Source: an uncultured Prochlorococcus sp. (GTDB lineage Bacteria > Cyanobacteriota > Cyanobacteriia > PCC-6307 > Cyanobiaceae). From it: a DNA stretch of 64,000 bases. A program made the translations under genes and the position numbers. A model generated the notes under the pieces. That model searched no databases and was not told where the DNA came from. It worked only from the letters and a program-made list of their open reading frames with translations. Where the stretch lies: positions 1-64,000 of the forward strand of contig CACGBT010000002.1 in the NCBI GenBank assembly GCA_902571335.1, in the 5' to 3' direction. This document shows, piece by piece, positions 30,553 through 39,297 of this stretch. Position 1 is the stretch's first letter. Every line of letters begins with the position of its first letter.

Positions 30553-31973
30553 AAATTTGAGATAATTTCTTCAGCAAAACTACTGCAGGATAGGGGTTCT
30601 ACTTTCGGTTCCATTAGACGTGCTAGATCATAGGTGACTTTTTTTTGCTCTATTGCCTTACTTAAACCATTAGTAATTAAGTTAGCTGCTTCATCCCAAC
30701 CAAAGTATTCAAGCATCATTACACCACTGAGAATAACTGAGCCTGGATTAATCTTATTTAAGCCTGCGTGTTTTGGTGCGGTGCCATGTGTTGCTTCGAA
30801 AATTGCTGCATTATCTCCAATATTTGCACCAGGAGCCATACCTAGGCCACCAACTATTGCCGCAGCTGCATCAGAAACATAGTCCCCATTAAGGTTTAGT
30901 GTTGCAAGAATTGAATATTCTTGAGGTCTAGTTTGAATTTGTTGAAATATACTGTCAGCTATCCGATCATCAACAAGAATAAGTTCTCTCCATTTACCAT
31001 CTCCATGAGAATTTGATATTGATGCAACAACTTCTTTAATTTCTTCGCAAATAAATGCTTTTTTGTTATTTGTAAGCTTGTCATAACCTGGTTCGATTTT
31101 TCGAGCATTATTTTCAATTGTAATTTCTGGATCTTTCTGAATATTGTCTAAAATCCAGCTTTCTCTTTCTGTAATGCAATCTTCTCTAAATTCATTGACT
31201 GCTAATTCATATCCCCAATCTCTAAATGCACCTTCGGTATATTTCATGATATTCCCCTTATGTACAAGAGTCACATGCCTTTTATTTCCTGATAATCTTT
31301 TAGCATGCTCAATAGCTTTTCTAATATGCCTTTGGCTACCAGATTTGCTAACTGGTTTTATTCCAATCCCTGATCCGTTTGGTATCGATCTGTTTTTTAA
31401 ATTTTTACTATTTGGTATTACAACGTTATTTAAGTGGTTAATTAATTCGAGACAAATATTATCCTCCGCTTCCCATTCAATTCCCATGTAAATGTCTTCA
31501 GTATTTTCTCTGTAAACGATAACGTCTAAATTTTGAGGATTTTTGTGAGGGCTTGGAGTCCCTGAATAATATCTGCATGGTCTAACACAGCTATATAAGT
31601 CAAATATTTGTCTTAATGCAACATTAAGAGATCTAATACCTCCTCCAATGGGAGTTGTTAACGGACCTTTGATTGCTACACCAAAGTATTTAATTGCTTC
31701 AATAGTGTCTTGAGGGAGATAGTTATATGTTCCGTAAAGTTCACAAGCTTCATCTCCTGCATAAACTTTAAACCAATTAATTTTTCTTTCATCTCCATAG
31801 CTTTTTTTTATCGCTGCATCAAGAACAATTTGAGTTGCTGGCCAAATATCAACTCCAGTTCCATCACCTCTGATAAAAGGGACAATGGGATTATTGGGGA
31901 CATTAGGTTTACCTTTATTAAAAGTTATGATCTCGCCTTTATTAGGTAAAGTTAATTTTTCAAATTTTGGCAT
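30549..31973 (-). CDS. icd: Isocitrate dehydrogenase (NADP+)
   Basis: This enzyme makes 2-oxoglutarate, the carbon skeleton for ammonium assimilation, from isocitrate with NADP+. The 474 residues match the bacterial homodimeric type. Landmarks are the substrate-binding IGGGIRSLNVALRQ (about residues 114-127), YRENTEDIYMGIEW, HKGNIMKYTEGAFRDWGYE and the NADP-side ATHGTAPKHAGLNKINPGS near residue 395. In cyanobacteria icd is commonly NtcA-controlled, but I did not find a clean GTA-N8-TAC site in the 210 bases upstream. Confidence 0.96.
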   Translation of the reverse strand: MPKFEKLTLPNKGEIITFNKGKPNVPNNPIVPFIRGDGTGVDIWPATQIVLDAAIKKSYGDERKINWFKVYAGDEACELYGTYNYLPQDTIEAIKYFGVAIKGPLTTPIGGGIRSLNVALRQIFDLYSCVRPCRYYSGTPSPHKNPQNLDVIVYRENTEDIYMGIEWEAEDNICLELINHLNNVVIPNSKNLKNRSIPNGSGIGIKPVSKSGSQRHIRKAIEHAKRLSGNKRHVTLVHKGNIMKYTEGAFRDWGYELAVNEFREDCITERESWILDNIQKDPEITIENNARKIEPGYDKLTNNKKAFICEEIKEVVASISNSHGDGKWRELILVDDRIADSIFQQIQTRPQEYSILATLNLNGDYVSDAAAAIVGGLGMAPGANIGDNAAIFEATHGTAPKHAGLNKINPGSVILSGVMMLEYFGWDEAANLITNGLSKAIEQKKVTYDLARLMEPKVEPLSCSSFAEEIISNF

Positions 31974-32183
31974 AGCATTGAATTAATAAAAGATAACTCA
32001 CTAAAGTTTTTCGTATTGTAATTTGCGATGAGTTATTTTCTTTCAAAGCTAGAAATTTATTATTCAAATGTGAATAGAGAATACTTTATTGATCAGCATT
32101 TCAACATCTTTATTAAAAGAAAAAGTAGTTAATAAGCAAGTTAAAGCAAATTATGTCATTTTCAAAAAAATACTCAGCTATTT

Positions 32184-32615
32184 ATGAATGCGAGTTCAAA
32201 TGTAAGTAATGTTGAAATAGCTAATAAGATTGCTTCTACTGCATCTTTGTTTCGGAAATATTTTCCAGATGCCAGCGTAAACTTTAGTCCCTGGGATACT
32301 TCAAATAATGAATCCATGCAAGATACTATCGATTTTGCCTTTCATTTCCCTGGTTGGAGTCCTCTTATTGAATGTAGAGCAATACTCTTACAATTGAGAA
32401 TTGAAAGTAATAACAATGACAAAGTCCCGAAATTATTAGGAATAATAATGCGAGGTATGATTGTTCCTTCCGAGAGATGGAGAGTCGCTACAATAGGTGA
32501 TTGGGAAATGACAGGCACTCACTTACCTCAAAAAGAACAGAAAGACAATCTTTTTTTGGTTTGTAAAGAACTTTATAAGCTATTCTCCACAACATCCGCT
32601 GGTAACAAAAATTAG
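32184..32615 (+). CDS. Conserved protein of unknown function
   Basis: A 143-residue soluble protein I do not recognise. It is compact and likely alpha/beta: IANKIASTASLFRKYFPD at the start, then SPWDTSNNESMQDTIDFAFHF, and a central FPGWSPLIECRAILLQLRIE followed by LLGIIMRGMIVPSERWRVAT. There are no membrane segments. It is divergent from icd and precedes ho1 by 57 bases in the same direction, so it could be transcribed with the bilin operon. A palindromic arm pair lies in the gap after it. Confidence 0.7.
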   Translation: MNASSNVSNVEIANKIASTASLFRKYFPDASVNFSPWDTSNNESMQDTIDFAFHFPGWSPLIECRAILLQLRIESNNNDKVPKLLGIIMRGMIVPSERWRVATIGDWEMTGTHLPQKEQKDNLFLVCKELYKLFSTTSAGNKN

Positions 32616-32623
32616 CTGTTTTA

Positions 32624-32649
32624 TGTATTTTCCTTGTAGATTAAATACA
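32624..32649 (+). promoter_or_regulatory. Inverted repeat upstream of ho1
   Basis: TGTATTT at 32624-32630 and its exact reverse complement AAATACA at 32643-32649 are separated by 12 bases, ending 23 bases before the ho1 start. This symmetric layout is compatible with a dimeric regulator's operator. In such AT-rich DNA a 7-bp pair could be chance, so the call is tentative. Confidence 0.3.
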
Positions 32650-32672
32650 CTTACAAAAATAGTTCCAAATAT

Positions 32673-33383
32673 ATGGCAGTGGCTCTTGCAGGACAATTAA
32701 GAGAAGGGACAAAAAAATCCCATACTATGGCAGAAAATACTGGCTTTGTGGCTTGTTTTTTAAAAGGAGTTGTTGAAAAAAAATCTTATAGAAAATTAAT
32801 TAGTGATTTATATTTTGTTTATGAAGCTATGGAAGAAGAAATTGAAAGACTTGTAAATGAGGAGCATCCAGTAATAAAACCTATAGGTTTTAAATCATTA
32901 TTCAGGAAAGAAACCCTTGTAAATGATCTTAAATTTTATTTTGGTGAAAACTGGAAGAATGAAATTAATATTTCTCACTCTGCAAAAGAATACGTTGAAA
33001 GAATCAGAGAGGTCGCAAAAAATTCGCCAGAGCTATTGGTGGGTCATCACTACACTCGCTATATAGGAGATTTATCTGGGGGGCAAATTTTGAAAAGGAT
33101 CGCTAAAAAAGCATTAAATTTGCAGGGAAATGATGGTTTAAAATTTTATGAGTTTGAATTAATTCCTGATGAAAAGAAATTCAAGGAAGAATATTCCCTT
33201 ACTTTGAATCAACTTCCAATAAATCAAAAGACTGCTGATCAAATTATTGATGAAGCTAATGAAGCTTTTAATTACAATATGAAAATGTTTAAGGAGCTTG
33301 AAGGCAACTTGATTTCTGTTTTAGGCAAGATTGTATTCAATTATATTACAAAGAAAATTAGGAAAGGAAGCACCGAGACCTAG
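32673..33383 (+). CDS. ho1: Heme oxygenase
   Basis: A ferredoxin-dependent heme oxygenase that opens heme to biliverdin IX-alpha, releasing iron and CO. The 236 residues carry the N-terminal LREGTKKSHTMAENTGFV segment, with the His in KKSHTMAE as the proximal heme ligand, and the distal-helix motif RYIGDLSGGQILKRIAKKAL near residue 130. It starts the ho1-pebA-pebB operon, with pebA 6 bases after its stop. Its product feeds directly into PebA. Confidence 0.96.
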   Translation: MAVALAGQLREGTKKSHTMAENTGFVACFLKGVVEKKSYRKLISDLYFVYEAMEEEIERLVNEEHPVIKPIGFKSLFRKETLVNDLKFYFGENWKNEINISHSAKEYVERIREVAKNSPELLVGHHYTRYIGDLSGGQILKRIAKKALNLQGNDGLKFYEFELIPDEKKFKEEYSLTLNQLPINQKTADQIIDEANEAFNYNMKMFKELEGNLISVLGKIVFNYITKKIRKGSTET

Positions 33384-33389
33384 TAATTT

Positions 33390-34100
33390 ATGTTTGATTC
33401 ATTAGTTGATTTCCTCAAAGCCAATATTGATGAATTAAATGGTCATGAAGTGCACTTATCTAGCGAATTCAAAGAACATCACAATGAAGACTCAAAATAT
33501 ATTATTAAAAATTGGCTTTTTTCATCTCCAGAATATAGAAAGTGGCGAATAACAAGATTAGATGGTGGCAAAAAACTGCAAGTGTTTAATACGGTCGCAT
33601 ATCCAAATTTTGAAAGTGAAATGCCTATCTTAGGGGCTGATATTTTATGGTTTGGAACTTCTCAAAAGTTATTAGCAATACTTGATTATCAACCTCTAAT
33701 TCAAGAAGGAAAGTATCTTGAAAAATATTGTTCAAGTTTAGGTAGTATTAAGGAAAAATATTCTGCATTTGATAATAATAAAATGAAGAATATATATGAT
33801 TCAAAAAAGTATTTTTCCCCATGGGTAATTATATGTAGAGGAAATAAAGTAAATCTTGATAGAGATTTAAATAGCATATTCCATTCATTTGTAAATAATT
33901 ATTTGAACATTTATAAATCAAATTCTACTAATCAATTTTTAAATGCGGAAGAAATAAAGATTAATCAAATTAAATATGATAAGTACAGTTTTGAAAAAGA
34001 CCCTGCAGATAAATTGTTTAAATCTTTTTTTGGAGAAAAATGGACAAAAAATTTTATCAATAAATTTCTTTTTACATTAAATAATGAGATTATTCGTTGA
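33390..34100 (+). CDS. pebA: 15,16-dihydrobiliverdin:ferredoxin oxidoreductase PebA
   Basis: A ferredoxin-dependent bilin reductase that reduces biliverdin to 15,16-dihydrobiliverdin, the first of two steps to phycoerythrobilin. The 236-residue protein has the FDBR core: [38 protein letters not shown] and LDYQPL near residue 105, and the C-terminal [15 protein letters not shown] motif. It sits between ho1 and pebB. Its stop is immediately followed by the pebB ATG, which favours coupled production for substrate transfer from PebA to PebB. Confidence 0.93.
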   Translation: MFDSLVDFLKANIDELNGHEVHLSSEFKEHHNEDSKYIIKNWLFSSPEYRKWRITRLDGGKKLQVFNTVAYPNFESEMPILGADILWFGTSQKLLAILDYQPLIQEGKYLEKYCSSLGSIKEKYSAFDNNKMKNIYDSKKYFSPWVIICRGNKVNLDRDLNSIFHSFVNNYLNIYKSNSTNQFLNAEEIKINQIKYDKYSFEKDPADKLFKSFFGEKWTKNFINKFLFTLNNEIIR

Positions 34101-34862
34101 ATGTTAATACAAGACACTATCTTTTACAGGCCAGATTGGAGATGGCATAATTTTCTAAAATACTTAAGAAATAATTTAAGTAAATATAATTGTTTAGAAA
34201 AAATAATACCCTCGGAATATTCTTATAAAGATTCAACTTATGGTTCAAAAAAATCAAAAAAAAATGTTAATCTCTCTACATGGGGTGTAACGCATAAAAA
34301 AAGAATTCAATTCGCAAGAGCAGTATGTATAAATAGTCCAAATTATTCTGTTTTAAATTTTTTAATTATTCCTAATACTATTTTTAACGTTCCATTTTTT
34401 GGAGTAGATTTTGTTTCTCTACCTAATAGTCATTTACTAGTATTAGATTTTCAGCCTTCATTAAAAATACAAAATCAATACAATAATGAGTTATTAGAAA
34501 AACTTATAAAACTCAAAAATCATTGTCATTCATCACTGCCATTAGCTGAAAAAATGTCTGCAGATGTAGCTAGATTTTTTTCTCCAGGAGTAATCTGGTC
34601 AAAATTACCAAAAGAAGAAAGAAGTGATTTTCTAATTGCTAATCAACTTTATAGCTCATTTAAGGAATATCTTGATTTGTATTTGCAAATTCTTTTCGAA
34701 AGTAAAGAAGCCAATATGGAACTGCAAAAAGAATTAATAAATGGTCAAAATAATTATTTGAAATATAGAAGAGATAACGATCCAGCAAGGCCGATGTTGT
34801 CTAGTTTGTTTGGTAAAGAATTTACTGAATCTTTAATTAAAGAAGTTTTATTTACTACTTAA
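34101..34862 (+). CDS. pebB: Phycoerythrobilin:ferredoxin oxidoreductase PebB
   Basis: This bilin reductase converts 15,16-dihydrobiliverdin to phycoerythrobilin. The 253 residues share the FDBR fold with Peb[29 protein letters not shown] near residue 115, [11 protein letters not shown], and the closing [16 protein letters not shown] motif. The order ho1-pebA-pebB, with no gap between pebA and pebB, distinguishes PebA from PebB. No cpe or cpc genes are in the window, so the final acceptor of the bilin is not seen here. Confidence 0.93.
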   Translation: MLIQDTIFYRPDWRWHNFLKYLRNNLSKYNCLEKIIPSEYSYKDSTYGSKKSKKNVNLSTWGVTHKKRIQFARAVCINSPNYSVLNFLIIPNTIFNVPFFGVDFVSLPNSHLLVLDFQPSLKIQNQYNNELLEKLIKLKNHCHSSLPLAEKMSADVARFFSPGVIWSKLPKEERSDFLIANQLYSSFKEYLDLYLQILFESKEANMELQKELINGQNNYLKYRRDNDPARPMLSSLFGKEFTESLIKEVLFTT

Positions 34863-34894
34863 AAGTCTTATAATTCACTAAAATTTGAAATCAT

Positions 34895-35368
34895 ATGAAA
34901 AAAATTTCTGTTCTTTTTGTATGTTTGGGCAATATTTGTAGGTCTCCTGCAGCAGAAGCTATCTTTATAAGTCTACTTGAAAAGAATGGATTAACTGATG
35001 GCTTTATTGTAGATTCTGCTGGAACTGGGAGTTGGCATATTGGAAAAAAAGCTGACTCTAGGATGAGAATTGCTGCAGAAAGAAGAGATATTAATATCTT
35101 AAGCAGAGCTCGTCAAATTACTAGCAAAGATTTTGACGAATTTAACTATATTCTTGCGATGGACGATTCAAATTTTAGAAATATTCAAGATCTTAAAAAT
35201 AGAACAGCTTCAACTGATTTTGCTTCAATTAAAAAAATACAAGATTTTAGATCTGTTTTTAACGAGCAAGAAGTTCCAGACCCATATTTTGGAGGTGATG
35301 AGGGCTTCGATTATGTCCTTGATATTTTAGAAGACTCTGTAAACGGTTTTTTGGAAAGTATTTCTTGA
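34895..35368 (+). CDS. Low-molecular-weight protein tyrosine phosphatase
   Basis: A 157-residue phosphatase of the LMW-PTP/arsenate-reductase fold. The P-loop CLGNICRS has nucleophile Cys10 and Arg16. The general-acid Asp is in VPDPYFGGDEGF near the C-terminus. Dephosphorylation of tyrosine is the family activity; the substrate is unknown. It starts 32 bases after pebB and may be read from that operon. It is convergent with panC-cmk, the stops being 2 bases apart. Confidence 0.9.
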   Translation: MKKISVLFVCLGNICRSPAAEAIFISLLEKNGLTDGFIVDSAGTGSWHIGKKADSRMRIAAERRDINILSRARQITSKDFDEFNYILAMDDSNFRNIQDLKNRTASTDFASIKKIQDFRSVFNEQEVPDPYFGGDEGFDYVLDILEDSVNGFLESIS

Positions 35369-35370
35369 AT

Positions 35371-36903
35371 TTAGTTGATCTCAGTCTCTTTAGGAATCTT
35401 GTCATTATAGAGATCAATAATTTTATCCACTACCTCATTAATAGAATATGTATCTGTAATAATTTCTATTGCGTCATTCGCTTTCTTTAGAGGTGAAATT
35501 TCCCTATTGGAATCTTCAAAATCTCTTTTCTTTATAAGTTCTTTTAATGTATAAAGGTCTATTTCTTGTGAGTCTTTACTATTTTTATCAGATTTTCTTC
35601 TTTTTGCTCTTTCATCGATGCTAGCAGTTAAAAATATTTTAAGTTCTGCATGAGGAAAAACAGTAGTTCCTATATCTCTTCCCTCAGCTACAAGTCCTCC
35701 TGTTTCTCCAATTTTTCTTTGTTCTTCTACTAAGAATTTTCTTACCTCTTTTATTGAGGAAATTTTAGAAACGATGGAACTTATCTTTTGCGACCTAATT
35801 TCTTTAGTAACACAGTAGTTATTAACATAAACATCCTGATGTGAATTTGTATTCGACTTGAAAACAATAGATATATCTTTAAGAATATTCTGTAATTTTT
35901 TTTCTTTTTTATAATCAATACTTTCTTTTATAATAAGCCAACTCAATGCTCTATACATTGCTCCAGTATCTAGATATAAAAGTTTAAGTTTCTTCGCTAT
36001 TAACTTTGTTACAGTACTTTTACCTGACCCTGCAGGACCATCAATTGCAATAATCGGCCTTCTTTTCATTAGAAAAACGTGATCAATTAATCTTGTCTCT
36101 CCACATCTTATCGCACCAGCAAGTAACGAAATATTATCCTCAAGTCTTGCTTTTTGGAGTGTATGAGGGTGTAAATGTTCTAAGTATTCAATTGAAATTT
36201 TTTGTGCTGATAGTTTTTTAATTATTCCGTTTAAATTGATCTTTTTTTCTTGTTGAAAACTTTTTTTTGCTTTTAATAACTCACTTGAAAAAAAACTGAT
36301 CAATTTTCTTTCGTTTTTTGATAAATGTACATTACGTGAACTTAAAGGAATTCCATCAAAATCTCTTTGTGTAGGAATAGATTTAATAGCAATATTTAAT
36401 TTCTTTCTTAGGATAAGATTTTTTAAAATTAAAAGTTGTTGCCAATCTTTTTCTCCTAAGTAAAGATTTTTTGGCTTGATAAGATTAAGTAATCTATAAA
36501 TTACTGTACAAACTCCATCAAAATGTCCAATTCGATTTAATCCACATAATACAGAAGATAATTCTAATGGGGCTTTTAGGAATTTAATATTTTTATTATT
36601 AGGAGGATATATATCTTCATTACTTGGGATGAAGATGACATCTGCGCCATTTGCAAATGAGATTTTTATATCATTATCAATTGTTTTAGGGTAATTCTCT
36701 AAATCTAACTTGTTATCAAATTGAAGTGGATTAATAAAAATACTTACTAAATTAACATTAGAATTGTCATTTTTTGCTGTTGATATTAGTTTTATATGTC
36801 CATTGTGAAGATTACCCATTGTTGGAATGAAGTTAATTTCACTATTTATATTTCTCCTCCAATTTTCTAATTCTTCAGTTTTCCATATGATTACTTTCTT
36901 CAC
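35371..36903 (-). CDS. panC-cmk: Fused pantothenate synthetase / cytidylate kinase
   Basis: A bifunctional 510-residue protein. Residues 1 to about 275 are PanC, joining pantoate and beta-alanine with ATP (TMGNLHNGHIKLI as HxGH motif, LGEKDWQQLLILKNL and PTQRDFDGIPLSSRNVHLS). Residues about 282-500 are CMP kinase (AIDGPAGSGKSTVTKLIA P-loop, YLDTGAMYRALSW, VAEGRDIGTTVFPHA). The fusion is characteristic of cyanobacteria and links coenzyme A precursor and pyrimidine nucleotide synthesis in one polypeptide. It is divergent from purM. Confidence 0.96.
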   Translation of the reverse strand: MKKVIIWKTEELENWRRNINSEINFIPTMGNLHNGHIKLISTAKNDNSNVNLVSIFINPLQFDNKLDLENYPKTIDNDIKISFANGADVIFIPSNEDIYPPNNKNIKFLKAPLELSSVLCGLNRIGHFDGVCTVIYRLLNLIKPKNLYLGEKDWQQLLILKNLILRKKLNIAIKSIPTQRDFDGIPLSSRNVHLSKNERKLISFFSSELLKAKKSFQQEKKINLNGIIKKLSAQKISIEYLEHLHPHTLQKARLEDNISLLAGAIRCGETRLIDHVFLMKRRPIIAIDGPAGSGKSTVTKLIAKKLKLLYLDTGAMYRALSWLIIKESIDYKKEKKLQNILKDISIVFKSNTNSHQDVYVNNYCVTKEIRSQKISSIVSKISSIKEVRKFLVEEQRKIGETGGLVAEGRDIGTTVFPHAELKIFLTASIDERAKRRKSDKNSKDSQEIDLYTLKELIKKRDFEDSNREISPLKKANDAIEIITDTYSINEVVDKIIDLYNDKIPKETEIN

Positions 36904-37001
36904 TTTGTTTTTAAAAAATAAATCTATTTGATAAATAATTACTGGACAAAAGCAATCTTAGGAGGAATATCTATATAGGGAAAGTCTATCATTTTTATTT
37001 C

Positions 37002-38045
37002 ATGGATTACAAAACTTCAGGTGTTGATATAGAAGCTGGGCGAGAATTTGTTTCCGAAATTAAACAGGCAGTTGAAGGCACTCATACATCTAATGTGATT
37101 GAGGGTATTGGTGGGTTCGGAGGTTTGTTTAGAATTCCTATCGATAGTTTTAAAAAACCAGTTCTTGTTTCAGGAACTGATGGTGTTGGAACAAAATTAG
37201 AATTAGCCCAAAATAAAAACTTTCACTTTGAGGTTGGTATTGATTTAGTTGCCATGTGCATGAACGATATCATTACTAGTGGGGCAAAACCTTTATTTTT
37301 TCTGGATTATATTGCTACTGGTAAGCTTGATAAGAAACAATTATTAAGGGTTGTTCAGGGAATTTCACATGGTTGTGGAGAAAATAACTGTTCATTACTC
37401 GGCGGAGAAACTGCTGAAATGCCTGGATTTTATTCAAAAAATAAGTATGATCTTGCAGGATTTTGTGTTGGAATAGTTGATGAGGATAAGCTTATTAATG
37501 GTAAAACAGTATCTGAAAATGACTTAATAATTGCTTTAAAAAGTAATGGAGTCCATAGTAACGGTTTTAGTTTGGTAAGAAAAATTATTCAAAACAATAA
37601 TCAAATAGATAAAGAGTTTGAAAAAGTTTCTAACTTAAATTTTTATGATGAGTTATTGAAACCTACAAAAATTTATAATAATCTGATTAACCAAATGTTA
37701 TCTGAAAATATAGAAATTAAAGCAATGTCTCATATTACTGGAGGAGGAATTCCAGAAAATTTACCAAGATGTATCCCTTCTGATTTGATTCCTTATATCG
37801 ATACTAGTTCTTGGGAAATACCTATTTTATTTAAATTCCTTAAAGAGAAAGGATCGATTCCTGAAAAAGATTTTTGGAATACTTTTAATCTTGGAGTGGG
37901 ATTTTGTTTAATTATTGATAAACAATTTAAGGAAGCGATATTAAGTATTTGTAAAGATCATAAAGTAGATAGTTGGGAAATCGGAAAGATAGTTCGAAAA
38001 AGTGATTCAAAAATTAGTAAATTTTTGCCAGAAATTTTAACTTAA
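37002..38045 (+). CDS. purM: Phosphoribosylformylglycinamidine cyclo-ligase (AIR synthetase)
   Basis: PurM closes the imidazole ring, making aminoimidazole ribotide, the common precursor of purines and of the ThiC substrate. The 347 residues have the ATP-binding VSGTDGVGTKLELA near residue 54, DLVAMCMNDIITSGAKPLFFLDY, GGETAEMPGFY and AMSHITGGGIPENLPR motifs. AIR made here is also the ThiC substrate, linking it functionally to thiC in this window. It is divergent from panC-cmk with a 98-base gap. Confidence 0.97.
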   Translation: MDYKTSGVDIEAGREFVSEIKQAVEGTHTSNVIEGIGGFGGLFRIPIDSFKKPVLVSGTDGVGTKLELAQNKNFHFEVGIDLVAMCMNDIITSGAKPLFFLDYIATGKLDKKQLLRVVQGISHGCGENNCSLLGGETAEMPGFYSKNKYDLAGFCVGIVDEDKLINGKTVSENDLIIALKSNGVHSNGFSLVRKIIQNNNQIDKEFEKVSNLNFYDELLKPTKIYNNLINQMLSENIEIKAMSHITGGGIPENLPRCIPSDLIPYIDTSSWEIPILFKFLKEKGSIPEKDFWNTFNLGVGFCLIIDKQFKEAILSICKDHKVDSWEIGKIVRKSDSKISKFLPEILT

Positions 38046-38178
38046 ATTTTTTTTTCTTTTTTAAATGAGTTTTAAAAAATTATTTTTTATACCCAAATGA
38101 AAAAGTTAGGTGTAATATAATAAAATTACCGCCGAATTATATCGGAAATGTAAGTATTAAGATTTAACCCTTTATTCA

Positions 38179-38823
38179 ATGCCTTTTGCAAATAATCAAA
38201 GAATTACACGTAGACGAAGTTCAGCTGGCCCTACACCTCCAAAAAGACCTATAGGTAATAATTCTGAATCATTTGGTAGACAGTCTCAAGGCCCAAGACC
38301 AACGTTCTTGACACTAAGAGACCATGGGAAAGTTTTTGTCGCTGATTTACCTAATTTGTCCGATGGTCAATTAGCCCATATTAGTAAAGAAGCTAATGAA
38401 GTTTTAAATAGTTTGGAAAAAAGACTTAGTGATCTTGAAAATGAACCTAATGTTAGTAATCCTGAAAACGATACGCTGATAAAAGCCTCTACCAAAAGAG
38501 ATGTCACACTGAGGTTTATTAAATCAATAGAAGAAGAACAAGAACATAGAAAGAATAATCCTGCTTTACGAGATGCTGCATCTGAATCTTTACCGAGAAC
38601 TTTTCTTGAGGTTGCTAGACATAGATTGCCCGGAGCAACTTTTGATTCATTACTTCGAGAAGCTCTTGAAGCTTGTGCAGTTGATGAGAGTACTGAAGAA
38701 AATCAAATTATTGATGAGCCTAAAGAAACTGTGAAAATTATGGATATACCTTCTTCTAACACAAATGCTTCTCTTGTTGTTAGTATCGATTCAAGTGATG
38801 ATTCCAAGAATGCCTCTATTTGA
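38179..38823 (+). CDS. Conserved protein of unknown function
   Basis: A 214-residue protein not assigned to a family. The first 45 residues are basic, Pro/Ser-rich and probably disordered (QRITRRRSSAGPTPPKRP). The middle looks helical with a charged coiled-coil-like segment (ISKEANEVLNSLEKRLSDLE), followed by EEEQEHRKNNPALRDAA and a compact FLEVARHRLPGATFDSLLRE segment. The tail is Ser/Asp/Asn-rich. It overlaps the next small gene by 14 bases, so the two are probably made together. Confidence 0.72.
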   Translation: MPFANNQRITRRRSSAGPTPPKRPIGNNSESFGRQSQGPRPTFLTLRDHGKVFVADLPNLSDGQLAHISKEANEVLNSLEKRLSDLENEPNVSNPENDTLIKASTKRDVTLRFIKSIEEEQEHRKNNPALRDAASESLPRTFLEVARHRLPGATFDSLLREALEACAVDESTEENQIIDEPKETVKIMDIPSSNTNASLVVSIDSSDDSKNASI

Positions 38824-38977
38824 TTCAACACAAGAGTTAATAAGTTTTAAAGACCAAAATAATTCAAAAGTTAACCTTACTTCAGTAAAAGATCCCGTTT
38901 TATGTAAGCATTGCAAGAGAACTTCATCAAATGGTGTTAGATGTTTAGGAATGTGTGTAGCAGATAATGATTACTAA
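38810..38977 (+). CDS. Small Cys-rich protein overlapping the upstream gene
   Basis: A 55-residue protein from the ATG at 38810 (MPLFDSTQELISF), starting 14 bases before the stop of the previous gene in another frame. Its C-terminal half carries four Cys: CKHC, then a 12-residue interval, then CLGMC. The CxxC plus CxxxC arrangement looks like a zinc ribbon or similar metal knuckle. A longer in-frame ORF from 38765 would add a Leu-rich stretch derived from the upstream gene's Ser/Asn-rich coding and is less likely. Confidence 0.65.
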   Translation: MPLFDSTQELISFKDQNNSKVNLTSVKDPVLCKHCKRTSSNGVRCLGMCVADNDY

Positions 38978-39058
38978 AATAATTTAAATTTATATAAATA
39001 ATCTTATGAAAATAATTAATAAATCTATTTAGTTTTATTTATTAATGGATTTAAGGTA

Positions 39059-39157
39059 TTATTTATCAATAATAAATAAAAGATTATTTTCTATATATCA
39101 ATAAGTAATTGAAACTTTATACCTTTTATTTGAAATTGAAGTTCTTCGAAAACTTCA
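39059..39157. repeat. Two small hairpins in the 207-bp AT-rich gap before tRNA-Cys
   Basis: The gap 38978-39184 contains no convincing gene. It holds an A/T-only hairpin TTATTTAT (39059-39066) with ATAAATAA (39072-39079). It also holds a perfect 7-bp stem TGAAGTT (39137-39143) with AACTTCA (39151-39157) around the loop CTTCGAA. Neither is followed by a clear T-run, so I do not call a terminator, although the second lies about 28 bases beyond the tRNA-Cys 3' end. Confidence 0.4.
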
Positions 39158-39184
39158 TAATTAAATGCGTAAAAAAATTTAATA

Positions 39185-39255
39185 AGGCGGCACCCAGATT
39201 CGAACTGGGGATAAAGGATTTGCAATCCTCTGCCTTACCACTTGGCCATGCCGCC
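39185..39255 (-). tRNA. tRNA-Cys (anticodon GCA)
   Basis: On the minus strand, a 71-nt cloverleaf: acceptor GGCGGCA pairs exactly with TGCCGCC, D arm GGCCAAGTGGTAAGGC, anticodon arm GAGGATTGCAAATCC with anticodon GCA, and T arm CCCAGTTCGAATCTGGG. Discriminator is T (U), as expected for cysteine tRNAs. It lies antisense and 42 bases upstream of the LpxB-like gene start. Confidence 0.96.
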
Positions 39256-39297
39256 GAAAAAGATTCGATTGAGTCTTTTAATGATCTTAACAGTAAG

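Noticed and set aside
31974..32183. NtcA site (GTA-N8-TAC) upstream of icd
   Set aside because: GTGAATAGAGAATAC is close but has wrong spacing; no clean palindrome found.
39137..39157. Rho-independent terminator for tRNA-Cys
   Set aside because: The 7-bp hairpin is good but no T-run follows on either strand.
39109..39297. N-terminal extension of the LpxB-like protein
   Set aside because: The frame runs opposite tRNA-Cys and the extra residues do not resemble the family; GTG at 39298 fits the conserved N-terminus.
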